Assembly (NCBI GenBank): GCA_036346405.1
Contig: CM070563.1
Coordinates: 28,654,816-28,718,815, forward strand
Source: Phyllostachys edulis
Taxonomy: Eukaryota; Streptophyta; Magnoliopsida; Poales; Poaceae
Reading direction: 5' to 3'
Length of the DNA stretch: 64,000 nt
Position numbers and translations under genes: made by a program. The notes under the pieces were generated by a model that did no database searches, was not told where the DNA came from, and saw only the letters and a program-made list of their open reading frames with translations. Below, piece by piece: positions 18,417-30,100 of this stretch; position 1 is the stretch's first letter, and each line of letters begins with the position of its first letter.

Positions 18417-21400
18417 TCCAGTGTCCGTTTTCGGACGGCGCATAGTATCTTCCGTTCTGGTTTTCGTTCTTCGTCATAATTCAAATTACCAAGCTAATTT
18501 TGAAAACTTCCTTTCTTTTCTCTCTGGTGTGTATTTCAAATGTAATGTCCGTAGCATTTGAAATTCAAATATCGGGTTGGAGTTTCCCCTCTCCTTTGAT
18601 TTCCCGGGCCATCTCAAGTTGGGCCTCCTTCTTCTTTCGGGCTCAGCCCATTCTCCCTCTGGGCCAAGCCCATTCTCCCTCTGGGCCAAGCCCATTTTGC
18701 CTCCGGTCCACCCGGCCCACTCTTTCCCCCCGGCCCAGCCTTACCCCCCGGCCTTTTTCTTTCCTCTCCTTGACCTTTTCTTTGTCCGAGCCGCCACTTG
18801 GTCGCTTCCTCCGCCGCTAGTCTTGGGCGCTTCCTCCTCTCCGTGGGCGACGCCATGCCTGCAGGCATGAGCTGCCCCTCTACCGCCACCGCCGCCCGGC
18901 GCCATGCCCTGCGCCGCACCCACTCCGCCTACTCCACAGCGACCGAGGACCCTGGTGCCCACTTCCTCGCCCTGTCTTCTCAACGCGCCGCACGACGCAC
19001 GTCGCCACAGTCCTCGCCGCTCTGGAGCTCCCGGATCAGCGCCCGCATCACACTTGTCCTCGCCATCTCTCCGCGACAGAGCTTCGCCAACTGCTGCGGC
19101 GCAAGTCGCGACTTCGCGCTTAACGTGGACATGCAAAGTTGCCGCCGCCGCCGCCTCGCCGCCGATCCTTGGTCGAGCCCACGACGCGCGCAGCTGACGT
19201 CCGTGTCGAGCTCGCCATGCGGCACGACGGGACCACGCGACGACCATGCCTTCCCTCCTCCAGCAGCTCCCTCGCCTCCCCTGGCCACCTATAAGAGCTC
19301 CCCTGTGGCCCTCCTTCGTTCCCACGTCACCCCCGAGCTCCCGGGTAAGCCACAAGCAGAGCACCGCCGCACTCCCTCCTCTGGTCGCCGCACCTCGCCG
19401 CCTTTTGGACGCTCCGGTGAGCTTCCGCCTCCGGCGACCGCGTCACGAGAAGCCCGCGACGCGAGGATTCCAATCCCCACCTCCCTACTCCTTCCCCGTC
19501 GCCAAGACGTGCCACCACCGTGCCTCCTCCTCCTCCGCCTATGGCCGCCGCCGTCGAATAATCCGCCACCCGGGCCGCCAGTCATCCGTGGTTTTTCGAG
19601 CTCGCGACGCCTTGCGCAGCAGAAGCCGCCACCCGCCACCCCAACACCGGCGCCACGTGAAGCCGTGGAGCCGCGCGCCGCTCCTCTCGGCCCCACCCCG
19701 CCAGGCCTCCACGCCTCCGGTGACTCCGCCCGCCCACCTGGCCGCCCGGCCACGCCACGCTCAAGCCGCCCGAGCGCCTACCTCGGCTCCCTGTTCTTCT
19801 CTCAAGAACCGAGTGGATTTGGGGATAAAATGGCCAAGGGCCCCACTGTCATATGCTTGAGCCCCCACATTTGGATACCATGTGGGCCCTTTTTCTGTTA
19901 GGTGGGATGGCGCCCGTGTGCATGAATTGGGTCCATGCACTGTAGCCGTGCACCCCTCTCTCTCTTTTTCCAATTTAATTCCAGTTCAATCTTTGTAAAT
20001 TCCGTTCTCCTCCGTTATAGCTCTAAAAATTATGAATTAAACTTCTAAAAAAAATTAGTTCAAGATCATGCTAATGGCATAGGTCTTATTTATTTTGGAG
20101 TTCATTTGTTATTCTCTATTGTTTATTTGCTCTCTTTGCTTGTTTGTGCCTTTTTCCGGTGCGATCGTCCGAGTAGGATTTGACGACGCGGAGGATCTCC
20201 AAGTTGATCAAGCACAAGAATAACAAGATCCTCTTACCTATATCCAAGGCGAGTCAATACTTTGATCATATTGAGCCTACATTTTATGTAAATTATATTT
20301 ATTTAAATTATCAAAATTGCATGCTTTAATTCTTTAATCAAATGTATGTTAAAGCCTAAGGTAGTTAAACACCCACTTGTTGATTAACTAATTAATATGC
20401 CATCTTTGATAATTTGAATCCTTTATTCCTTGTCACCTTAGTAAATATATGGTAATACTAGCTATAGGTTGTACTTAAGCGACATGCTAGTCTTGCTTAA
20501 GTACCGGGGTATTAAAATACCCCAATCTTCATTCTTCAAACATAAAATGTTTTGGGTAGTCATTGGTGGTCCATTGACCAAAGTGGTTTGGAATAATTTG
20601 GTTTACCCCCTCTAAAACCCTTATTGCTAGTTCTATCTGGGCGGATGGTGAGGTGTTGGGTGCTCAGGGAGCTCGAGGATGGTTGGTTTGTGGAATGGAC
20701 TGCCCAGATAACCCTAAGGACTTAATCTTGTCACGACCTCCCGTGTTAAACAGGTACAACCACAAGTTTGCAAAGTGCAACTTGGCTTAGTAAAATTATT
20801 AAACCCTGAATGTGTCTCACACGGTGGAGAAGGGGAAAATGCGCAAGCGTGCAGTACATCTAGCTTGAATGGGTGAGGTTGCCAGTGTTGTGGGTAGTTC
20901 AAATCTACACCCAACGCTGCATGTACAACGATCCCGCACAACGTATGGGCGCAACCCCATATGGGTGAGATGACGGAAAGGGCAAGGTAGTTTGAAAGGT
21001 TACTGTGACGGTCGTCCAACTACATGACTACGGAATCATGTGGGGTAACGGGTATGACTATCTCTTGTGGATAAAGTGTGCAACCTCTGTAGAGTCTAAA
21101 ACTGTTTAAACAGTTGTGTCTACGGTCAAAGGCGGACATGGGAATCATAACTTGAGTTAGTTCTATTTCAAAACCTTGTGGGTGGTATGAAAATGGTGGA
21201 AGGGCTCACCTAGCCCTGTGTTGGATTTTCCCTGAGTCTTTGAGCTTAGTGGGTGTGGTCATTGGAGGCAGCTCCAATTGAAAAGATGCATGTGTAGAGT
21301 TCCGACGGATGGAACCTCTATTGTTATTAATTATTGCATATTACTCTCTTTATTAACTGCAATTTGTTAAAATGCTAAGTGATAGGATTTTGTAAGTATG

Positions 21401-21994
21401 ATATTTAAAAAGCTTGCTTTCGCAAATAAAAGAACCGAGCCATCCTTGTTTAACCTTGCATGTATACTATTGCATTGTGTGTTGGCTCGCGAGCACGGTA
21501 GTAGTGCTCATTCTCGCTCCTCTCCCCAAGCCCTTCAGATAATGAAGACAAAGGAGACTACGCTTTCTACGAAGGCCCAGAAGATGATGGACAAGGAAAT
21601 GGCGAGGAGTAGTATAGTTCTGTAGTTTAGGTCTCGCCTAGTCTAAGTAGACTCGTTGGTACTCGCGTACAACCGACATTATCTAGCTCTTGGTTAATAT
21701 CTGTCGTACACGGGTCACCCCAGTTGCTTGCCTGTGTGAGATGAGCCCTATCTCCCCTTTTGCTTCCGCTGTAGATATCGTTATCTTCATATACTGTAAT
21801 CTAGTTGGCCTTGTGCGGCCCCTTTTGTAAAACTCGACCCGTTGAGGTCTATGTTACTCGTGTTGTAATATATTGTGCTAGTTCACGACTTGTATGATTA
21901 ATTCAGCAATGTGCTTGTGAGTGTTATCTACTGATCCAGGGAATAGTACAGTGTTTTCACAGAGGATTTGGATTCTCAGAATCCGGGTCCGACA
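18417..21994 (+). repeat. 5' LTR of the Tekay-like element
   Basis: Aligns end to end with 27130-30748. It ends CCGGGTCCGACA. The first bases (TCCAGTGTCCG) are mutated relative to TGTAGCGTCCG in the 3' LTR. A GC-rich block (about 18600-19800) spans the promoter, and the remainder is AT-rich with the conserved CGCGAGCACGGTAGTAGTGC block at about 21488. Confidence 0.9.
19290..19297 (+). promoter_or_regulatory. TATA box in 5' LTR
   Basis: CCTATAAGAGCTCCCC in GC-rich context, conserved at 27981 in the other LTR. It places the transcription start around 19320 (inference), which makes the downstream R/U5 part about 2.7 kb long. Confidence 0.6.
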
Positions 21995-21998
21995 GGGC

Positions 21999-22010
21999 TG
22001 GTATCAGAGC
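21999..22010 (+). other. Primer binding site
   Basis: TGGTATCAGAGC begins five bases after the 5' LTR end. It is complementary to the 3' end of plant initiator-type tRNA-Met, the usual primer of these elements. Confidence 0.85.
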
Positions 22011-22206
22011 ATACGACTGTAGAATCCCTAGTTAGATTGGTTGATTGCCTTAAGGACTTGGATCTTATTTCTAAAAATTAAGAAAAGTTTTGTCAAAATA
22101 TAGTGTATTTATTGCTTCGTCTTATCACTCCTAGTTCTTTACTTACCTTAACTTCACTTGAGTTTTACTCAGCTCTGATCTTTTCTCCTGGCTCCAAAAA
22201 TTTTTG

Positions 22207-22554
22207 ATGGCTACCCCTTCCGACGATGGCCCCTGGGACTTCTGCTCTCATGAAGTAGACGGAGATGAGCGCGTGGACATTCTTCGCCAACTCATGTTGC
22301 ACCTGGGTTACAACCGCCATCCTATCTTCAAAGGCCGAAAGACCCAGACCATGGATCAAGAGTCATGGACCATGGAAGTTTTCCTCTATGCAAGGGAGGG
22401 CGAGTTCAACGCTCACATCTTCCGACCCGCGACACCCCAGAGCAGCTGTTCTGAAGTAGTCCAAGATGCAGCACGCTTTGCCTGCAACCGCCTGGTCCAG
22501 ATGCACGAGGATTTTATGGTGGAGACGCCCTTCCACTACTTTCAGCCTCTCTAG
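22207..22554 (+). CDS. Small leader ORF of the Tekay-like element, unassigned
   Basis: A 115-codon frame starts at the first ATG of the internal region (22207) and ends at TAG 22552. The product is polar and acidic near the start (MATPSDDGPWDF) with TMEVFLYAREGEF in the middle and no domain I recognise. In this position one expects gag, but the typical gag core (Trp-rich helices) is not visible. It is the only undamaged frame in the internal region. It could be the N-terminal part of a truncated gag or a separate accessory reading frame. Confidence 0.4.
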   Translation: MATPSDDGPWDFCSHEVDGDERVDILRQLMLHLGYNRHPIFKGRKTQTMDQESWTMEVFLYAREGEFNAHIFRPATPQSSCSEVVQDAARFACNRLVQMHEDFMVETPFHYFQPL

Positions 22555-22866
22555 GAGGGAGAGTTCGAGCACGAGATCTTCATCGTCATGTTAGTCTAGG
22601 TTAGCTAACCGTGCTTGCTTTAGCAATCTTTTGGTTGCAAGAACTTTTGTTTCCTTCTTTTGTAGACGATGTGTTTGTATCCTGTGTCATGGCTTAGCTT
22701 AGCATATAAGCTTTGTTCGAGAGTCATGTAACACTTAATCCCCTAATATAATGCAGCCACTCTCGGCTTTGTATTGTAATGTTTTTCCTCGCTGGTTTGA
22801 AGTTCTTCTGTGTGTTCTATAGAGGGCCTGTAAACCCTCGTATAACCCCTCTCGTTCTTAGCCGAG

Positions 22867-23811
22867 TTGCTCCCTCAGATGGCACCAAAGAGAGCAGCAG
22901 CCCAAGAAGGTGGTGCCAGTTGCGAAAAGTTGGCAACGCAAAGGCCACAAGGCAGCTATCCTCAGCAGTCAGCTTTTCTCGACAGCTCATCATTCAATCA
23001 GTCAGCCCAACCACCAAGAGCTCTAACCCCAACTCCGCATTCCAGTGGAAATCATCGCCGCACCCTTTGCTCCGCCAAACGATCTACAGCGATCAACCGC
23101 GCAACTAACCTCCACTACTTCCGTTGTGGAGAAAAAGGGCACTACGCCATTGGATGCCCCCAGAAGAAGCAAGGCAAGGAACTCAAGTGTTTCTAATGCG
23201 ACAACCTAGGACACCATGTGAACAAATGTCCCTAATGGAATCTTAAAAAAAACTACAAGGAAAGTCATCGCCACCAACCTCAGCATTGACAACAAAGAAA
23301 TCATCAAGAGCCCCAGCAAGAGGCAAGCCGTACCTGCTGAAGTTCTATCAGACCCAGAAGCTCCGCCAAATGCTTGCCTTGAAAGTGGCAAGATAGGACA
23401 CGTCACCCAATCATGTCCTCCAATACGACAAAATACAAGAGGAGCATGCTTCACATGTGGGCAATACGGACACTACTGCTACACGTGCCCAGTTCCCTAC
23501 TACCCCTGCTTCAAGGAACATCACCAATCAGAAGATTGTCCTACGAACCTAGTAGCTTGCACACGTTGTGGAGAAAAAGGATATCAGGGGGACCAATGCC
23601 TTGTAAACTGCCCCAACTACGATGAGGACAACCAGCCAGGTGAATGTCTGACGCATAAAATTACGTGCTTCATCTGTGAAGGACAAGATCACTGTCCCAA
23701 GGATTGCTCCCTACACCTGTTACTAACCAAAGCAGCCGAGTGGCAAAGGACAAGTTTCCAAGTTGCTATGAGCATCGTCATGAATAAAGTTAGCAAGACA
23801 ACCCACCAGTA
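22867..23811 (+). pseudogene. Gag-derived array of about seven CCHC zinc knuckles
   Basis: After a Pro/Ser/Gln-rich N-terminal part, CCHC-like units occur at 23113 (YFRCGEKGHYAIGC, first Cys changed to Tyr), 23187 (CF-stop-CDNLGHHVNKC), 23375 (CLESGKIGHVTQSC, second Cys changed to Ser), 23447 (CFTCGQYGHYCYTC, intact), 23507 (CFKEHHQSEDC, shortened), 23558 (CTRCGEKGYQGDQC, His changed to Tyr) and 23666 (CFICEGQDHCPKDC, intact). The first two are in one frame and the last five in another frame that stays open to TAG 23809. Retrotransposon Gag proteins use one or two knuckles to bind genomic RNA. Seven resembles cellular CNBP-type nucleic-acid-binding proteins. Stops and the frameshift between units 2 and 3 make this copy inactive. 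Confidence 0.75.
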
Positions 23812-24959
23812 GGATGCTTCCGTCTTCCTCCTTTGTTCTCCCTCGCCTAGTGTGCTTTTCCCTCTAGCCTATTGTGCTTCCCTCATCCCATCTTGTCGCC
23901 TGTGAAATGATTATGGGAGAGTGTTCAAATGAGTAAAATCGCATGGAAGCTAATCTTGTTGAACTTAACTGGTGTGTATGGAGATAAAGCAAGATGGTTT
24001 TGGAGATCATTAATGGGACAGACATTGAGAATTTTTAAGCTTTGTCAATATGATAAATTCTTGTGAATACTAGAAAGCGATGGTGAATAAACCTTGTTTA
24101 TGAAAGGTTTAAAGAATAGCAAATTGGTGGGTTATATAGATTATGGAGAAAGAAAATGATCATAGAGGAAAATTTTGATCAACCATGAAAGATATAGGAA
24201 TCTGAAGTACTGATTTGATTATTAGGAGGAATTGGATCTTCATCTAATCTTAAGTTGATTATGATGTTGGTTGACAACCTGGAATGGAGATATGTGTGCA
24301 TTAAAGGCAGAGAATAGAATGCGAAGAAAATTGGATTTTCTTATGATTCATGATATTAATTTTGGGGAGAATTAGTTGAATCATGATTGGATTATAGAAC
24401 TATAATTGTGGAGATTGGATTATATAAATATAATTGTTGGATGTTAGATTATAGAAATGTATTACGGTGGGATTTTGATCAAAGAATTACATGATTGTTG
24501 AAGATTGGATTATAGGATTACCAATTCATGATGTTGATTTTGGTAAAATGGATTGGATCAAGGAGTATGGAATTAATTGGTTATGTTGGTAACATTGGAT
24601 TCAATTGAACATGATTGAACAAAGAAATTGGAATTTATCAGAAATTTTGGTTGGATTATAGAGATATGCCTTGATCGGATTAGAAGGGTATAATTGCTAG
24701 ATATTGGATTATACAAATATTTGATTGTGGGATATTGGAATATATGATGGAAGGATGCCTTACTGATATTGGAGATGGACTAAATAATTGTTGATTAGAT
24801 GGTGATAAAAAAATTCAGCGGATTAAATTTGAAATTTTGGATTACAAGCAGTCTTTTGGAAGGTTCCATAATGAAGATATTGGTTTTATATAAAGACATT
24901 CTGGAGGACTGTAATTGATAAAAATGCTTGAGGAATTAAGTGATTAATGTCGTGGTTTT
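23812..24959. other. AT-rich region replacing protease and RT
   Basis: About 1.1 kb without coding signal where protease and reverse transcriptase should lie. From about 24180 to 24830 it is dominated by degenerate repeats of TTGGATTATA and ATTGGAT words, with GATTATAGA-, GGATTATATAAATAT and TGGTTGA variants at irregular spacing. It may be a replaced or badly eroded segment. Confidence 0.5.
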
Positions 24960-27115
24960 AGTCAAGAAGGTTGGAGAAAGCAGCCTACATCAGTGGTAGA
25001 AGTTCGTAGCTTTCTCGGTTTGGCCAGATACTACCGATACTTTATAGAAGGATTCTTTAAGCTTTCCAAACCGATGACCCACTTGCTTAAAAAGGAAAAG
25101 AAGTACGAATGGACAGAGGCCTATGAAAAGAGTTTCAAAGAATTGAAGAAGTTAACTTCTGCATCAGGGTTAATCCTGCCGGACATTCATCAAGACTTTG
25201 AAGTCTACTGTGATGCATCGCTCCAAGGTTTTGGTTGCGTACTATACAAGGAGGAAAAGTTGTAGCTTATGCATCCAGACAGCTCCATCCTTATCGAGAC
25301 AATTATCCAACTCATGACTTGGAGTTAGCAGTAGTAGTGCACGCCCTCAAAATCTGGCGGCATTATTTGATTGGAAATCATTGAGGTATTTACACAGACC
25401 ACAAGAGTCTCAAGTGCACTTTCACTCAATCCAATCTCAACCTCCGACAAAGAAGATAGTTAGAGTTAATAAAGGATTGCAACTTGGATGTTCATTATCA
25501 TCCTGGAAAGGCTAATGTAGTTGCCGACGCATTAAGCCGCAAATCTTACTGCAGTAATGTTATGATTCAAGAGCATCAGCCTGAGCTTTATAAGGAATTC
25601 GAAGCCCTCAACCTTTGTTTGATGGGACAAGGCACTGCAGATGTTATGGAGGCACATCCAACTTTAGAAGAGCAGATCAAGACCGCTCAAAAAGGACATC
25701 CCGGAGTCTAGAGATTCAAGCATCTCATGTCAAAAGGAAAAGCTCCCAAGATGATCGAAGATCAGCAAGGAATCCTATGGTATAGAAAACGTCTCTTTGT
25801 TCCCCACCAGAAGGAACTCAAGGATTTGATTCTGAAAAAAAAAAGCCCACAGCTCAGCATATACCCAGCACCAAGATGTATCAAGACATGAAGATTCTGT
25901 ATTGGTGGCCACGAATGAAAAGAGATATCATTGAGTATGTAGCCTGTTGTGATGTATGTCAGCGAATCAAAGCCGAACATTAAAAGCCAGCAGGATTGCT
26001 TCAACCCCTGCAAATCCCTCAGTGGAAATGGGAAGAGATTGGAATGGATTTCATTACCGGTCTACCCCGAACCAAGTCTGGATGTGATTCAGTATGGGTT
26101 ATAGTTGATAGACTGACCAAAGTAGCCCATTTCATCCCAGTAAAGACGACCTACAAGGGAGACAAGTTAGCCGAGTTATATATGGCTCGTATTGTGTGTT
26201 TACATGGAGTACCCAAGAGGATAGTCTCCGATCGAGGATCTAAATTCCCTCGCATTTCTGGGCTAGTTTGCATGATGCCCTGGGAACACACCTTGATTTC
26301 AGCACAGCATATCATCCACAGACTGACAGTCAGACGGAAAGAACAAATCAGATCCTAGAAGACATGCTTCAAGCTTGTGCTTTGGAATTTACTGTAGACT
26401 GGGAAAAGTGTCTACCATATACCAAGTTTGCATACAATAATAGTTATCAGTTAAGTCTGAAAATGTCCTCGTTCAAAGCACTTTATGGAAGAAAATGCAG
26501 AACACCTCTGCATTGGTCAGAATCAGGTGAAGGATATATCTTTGGACCAGATACTCTCAAGCAAGCGGAAGAGAAAGTGCGACTGATCAGAGATCGCCTT
26601 CAAGCTGCTCAGTCAAGACAAAAAAGTTATGCCGATAACCGTTGAAGGAAATTAACTTTTGAAGTTGGAGATGCTGTATATCTCAAGGTATCACCGCTTC
26701 GTGGAACTCGAAGATTCAAAGTAAAAGGCAAGCTCGCCCCAAGATACATAGGACCGTTTCTGATCACCGCCAAGCGTGGAGAAGTAGCCTACCAGCTAGA
26801 GCTACCGAAAATTTTGTCAGAAGTTCGCAACATGCTTCACGTCTCCCAGCTCAAGAAGTGTCTCCGAGTACCTGAAGAACAGACGTCCGTTGAAGCCATC
26901 GCCCTTCAGCAGGACTTGACTTATCCAGAGCATCCGATCAAGATCTTCGATGTCATCGAGAAGCGAACCAGACGCCAAGTCTTCCGCCCTTGCAAAGTCC
27001 AGTGGAGTCACCACTCAGCCAAAGAAGCCATCTAGGAACGCGAAGATCAGCTAAAGCAAGACTACTCGTCCCTGTTCTTGGAGCAGCTCGAATCTCGGGG
27101 TCGAGATTCCGTCTA
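24960..27115 (+). pseudogene. Ty3/gypsy pol remnant: RT end, RNase H, integrase, chromodomain
   Basis: From 24960 the frame reads VEVRSFLGLARYYRYF, then the RNase H region (FEVYCDASLQGFGCV at about 25198). A frameshift near 25262 is followed by YHPGKANVVADALS at 25490. Integrase follows: an HHCC segment from about 25843 to 25980 (ending CCDVCQRIK), catalytic-core pieces GMDFITGLPR (26042), IVSDRGSKF (26221) and, after a frameshift near 26265, YHPQTDSQTERTNQ (26311). GKLAPRYIGPF (about 26731) and HVSQLKKCL (26839) follow, and a chromodomain-like end KVQWSHHSAKEAI at about 26995. Stops at several points (for example 25260, 25708, 26643 and 27033) make it non-functional. The family role is cDNA synthesis and integration, and chromodomains steer integration to marked chromatin. 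RT motifs upstream (YxDD) are absent. Confidence 0.85.
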
Positions 27116-27129
27116 AGGTGGGTAGGATT
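27115..27129 (+). other. Polypurine tract
   Basis: AAGGTGGGTAGGATT immediately before TGTAGCGTCCG of the 3' LTR, the expected site for plus-strand priming. Confidence 0.6.
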
Positions 27130-30100
27130 TGTAGCGTCCGTTCTCGGATGGCGCATAGTATCTTCCATTCTGGTTTTCGTTCTTCGTCGTAATTCAAATT
27201 ACCAAGCTAATTTCGAAAACTTCCTTTCTTTTCTCTCTGGTGTGTGTTTCAAATATAATGTTCGTAGCATTTGAAATTCAAATACCGGGTTGGAGTTTCC
27301 CCTCTCCTTTGATTTCTCGGGCCATCTCAAGTTGGGCCTCCTTCTTCTTTCAGGCTCAGCCCATTCTCCCTATGGGCCAAGCCCATTTTGCCTCTGGCCC
27401 ACCCGGCCCACTCTTTCCCCCTGGCCCAGCCTTTTTCTTTCCTCTCCCCTTCGGCCTTTTCTTTGGCCAGGCGCTTAGCCCGCCAGCTACTTCCTCCTGG
27501 CCGCTAGCGGGGCGCTCCTCCTCTCCCGTGGCGGCAGCTGCGCTGCTGAGCCTGCCTACCCCTTTGCCGCCACCGGCTTCCAGCGCCCATGCCCCTACGC
27601 CACACCCACTTCGCCTACTCCACAGCGACCGAGGACACTGGTGCCCCTTCTCGCTTCTGTCTTCTCGGCGCCTTTGAGCACGGCAAGACGTCGCCTGATC
27701 CTCACCACTCTGGAGCTCCCGGATCAGCGCCCGCGTCATGCTTGTCCTCGCCGTCTCTCCACACAGGAGCTCACCGACCAAGCCGTGCGCGCACGCATGC
27801 ACTCGCGCCAGTGTGGACGTGCAAAGCCGTCGCCCCCTGCCGCGCTGCCTCGCCCGTCCTTGGTTGGTCCACGACATGCGCAGCGCACGTCCGTGTCAGA
27901 GCCCGCCATGCCGCTGCATCGGGACAATGCGATGACCAAGCCTTCCCCCCTCCAGCAGCTCCCTCGCCTCCCCTGGCCGCCTATAAGAGCTCCCCTGTGG
28001 CCCTCCTTCGTTTCCACGTCGCCCCCGAGCTCCCGGGTAAGCCACAAGCAGAGCACCGCTGCACTCCCTCCTCTGGCCACCGCGCCTCGCCGCCTTTTGG
28101 ACGCTCTGGTGAGCTTCCGCCTCCGGCGACCGCGTCACGAGAAGCCCCGCGATGCGAGGATTCCAACCCCCACCTCCCTACTCCCTCCCCGTCGCCGAGA
28201 CGTGCCGCCACCGTGCCTCCTCCTCCTCCGCCTATGGCCAGCGCCGTCGGGCCAATCCGGCCACCCCCGGGCCGACCGGGTCATCCCGCCGGTTTCCCTG
28301 AGCTCTCGCGCCACCCATGCGTGCGCAAGCTTCGCCGCTCCGCCACCCCAACCCCAGCGCCGTGTGAAGCCGTGGAGCCGCCACCGCCTCCTTGCTCCGC
28401 CGTCGCCGTGCCCGCTCCTCTCCAGCCCCGCCCCCGCTGCTTGTGGCCTCCCTGCCCTCCGGCGACTCTGCTACGCCCACCCACCAACCGCGCCGCCACC
28501 CCACACGCCGGCGCCGCCACGTCTTCAAGCTGGCCTGAGCGCCTGCCTCGACTCCCCTATTCTTCTCTAAAGAACAGAGTGGATTTGGGGATAAAAATGG
28601 CCAAGAGCCCCACCTGTCATATGCTTGAGCCCCCCTCTATTTGGCTGCCATGTGGGCCCTTTTTCCTGTTCCGATGGACCGACGCCCTGTGCGCATGAAC
28701 CGGGTCCAAGCACTATAGCCGTGCACCCCTCTCTCACTTTTTCCAATTTAATTCCAGTTCAATCTTTGTAAATTCCGTTCTCCTCCGTTATAGCTCTAAA
28801 AATTATGAATTAAACTTCTAAAAATTTGTTAGTTCAAGATCTTACTAATGGCATAGGTCTTATTTATTTTGGAGTTCATTTGTTGTTCTCTATTATTTAT
28901 TTGCTCTCTTTGCTTGTTTGTGCCTTTTTCCGGTGCGATCTTTCGATTAGGATTCGACGACGCGGAGGATCTCCAAGTTGATCAAGCACAAGAATACCAA
29001 GATCCTCTTACCTATATCCAAGGCGAGTCAATACTTTGATCATATTGAGCCTACATTTTATGCAAATTATATTTATTTAAATTATCAAAATTGCCTGCTT
29101 TAATTCTTTAATCAAATGTATGTTAAAGCCTGAGGTAGTTAAACACCCACTTGTTGATTAACTAATTAATATGCCATCCTTGATAATTTGAATCCTTTAT
29201 TCCTTGTCACCTTAGTAAATATATGGTAATACTAGCTATAGGTTGTACTTAAGCGGCATGCTAGTCTTGCTTAAGTACGAGGGTATTAAAATACTCCAAT
29301 CATCATTCTTCAAACATAAAATATTTTGGGTAGTCATTGGTGGTCCATTGACTAAAATGGTTTGGAATAATTTGGTTTACCCCCTCTAAAACCCTTATTG
29401 CTAGTTCTATCTGGGCGGATCGTGAGGCGGTGGGTGCTCGGGGAGCACGAGGGTGGTTGGTTTGTGGAATGGACCGCCCAGATAACCCTAAGGACTTAAT
29501 CTTGTCACGACCTTCCGTGTTAAACAAGTACAACCACAAGTCTGCAAAGTGCAACTTAGCTTAGTAAAATTATTAAACCCTGAATGTGTCTCACACGGTG
29601 GAGAAGGGAAAAATGCGCAAGCGTGCGGTACATCCAGCTTGAATGGGTGAGGTTGCCAACGTTGTGGGTAGTCCAAATCTACACCCAACGCTGCATGTAC
29701 AACGATCCCGCGCAACGTATGGGCGCAACCCCATATGGGTGAGATGACAGAAAGGGCAAGGTAGTTTGAAAGGTTACTGTGACGGTCGCCCAACTACATG
29801 ACTACGGAATCGTGTGGGGTAACGGGTATGGCTATCTCTTGTGGGTAAAGTGTGCAACCTTTGCAGAGTCTAAAACTGTTTAAACAGCGTGCCTACGGTC
29901 AAAGGTGAACATAGGAATCATAACTTGAGTTAGTTCTATTTCAAAACCTTGTGGGTGGTATGAAAATGGTGGAAGGGCTCACCTAGCCCTGTGCTGGATT
30001 TTCCCTGAGTCTTCGAGCTCAGTGGGTGTGGTCATTGGAGGCGGCTCCAATTGAAAAGATGCATGTGTAGAGTTCCGACGGATGGAACCTCTACTGTTAT

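Noticed and set aside
18741..19753. Long minus-strand frames (207 and 154 codons) in the 5' LTR
   Set aside because: They sit in the GC-rich LTR block where frames on both strands are open by composition. Translations are Arg/Gly-rich and low-complexity.
22779..23108. A 109-codon plus-strand frame overlapping the knuckle region
   Set aside because: It runs in a different frame from the zinc knuckles and its Ser/Pro-rich translation has no motif.
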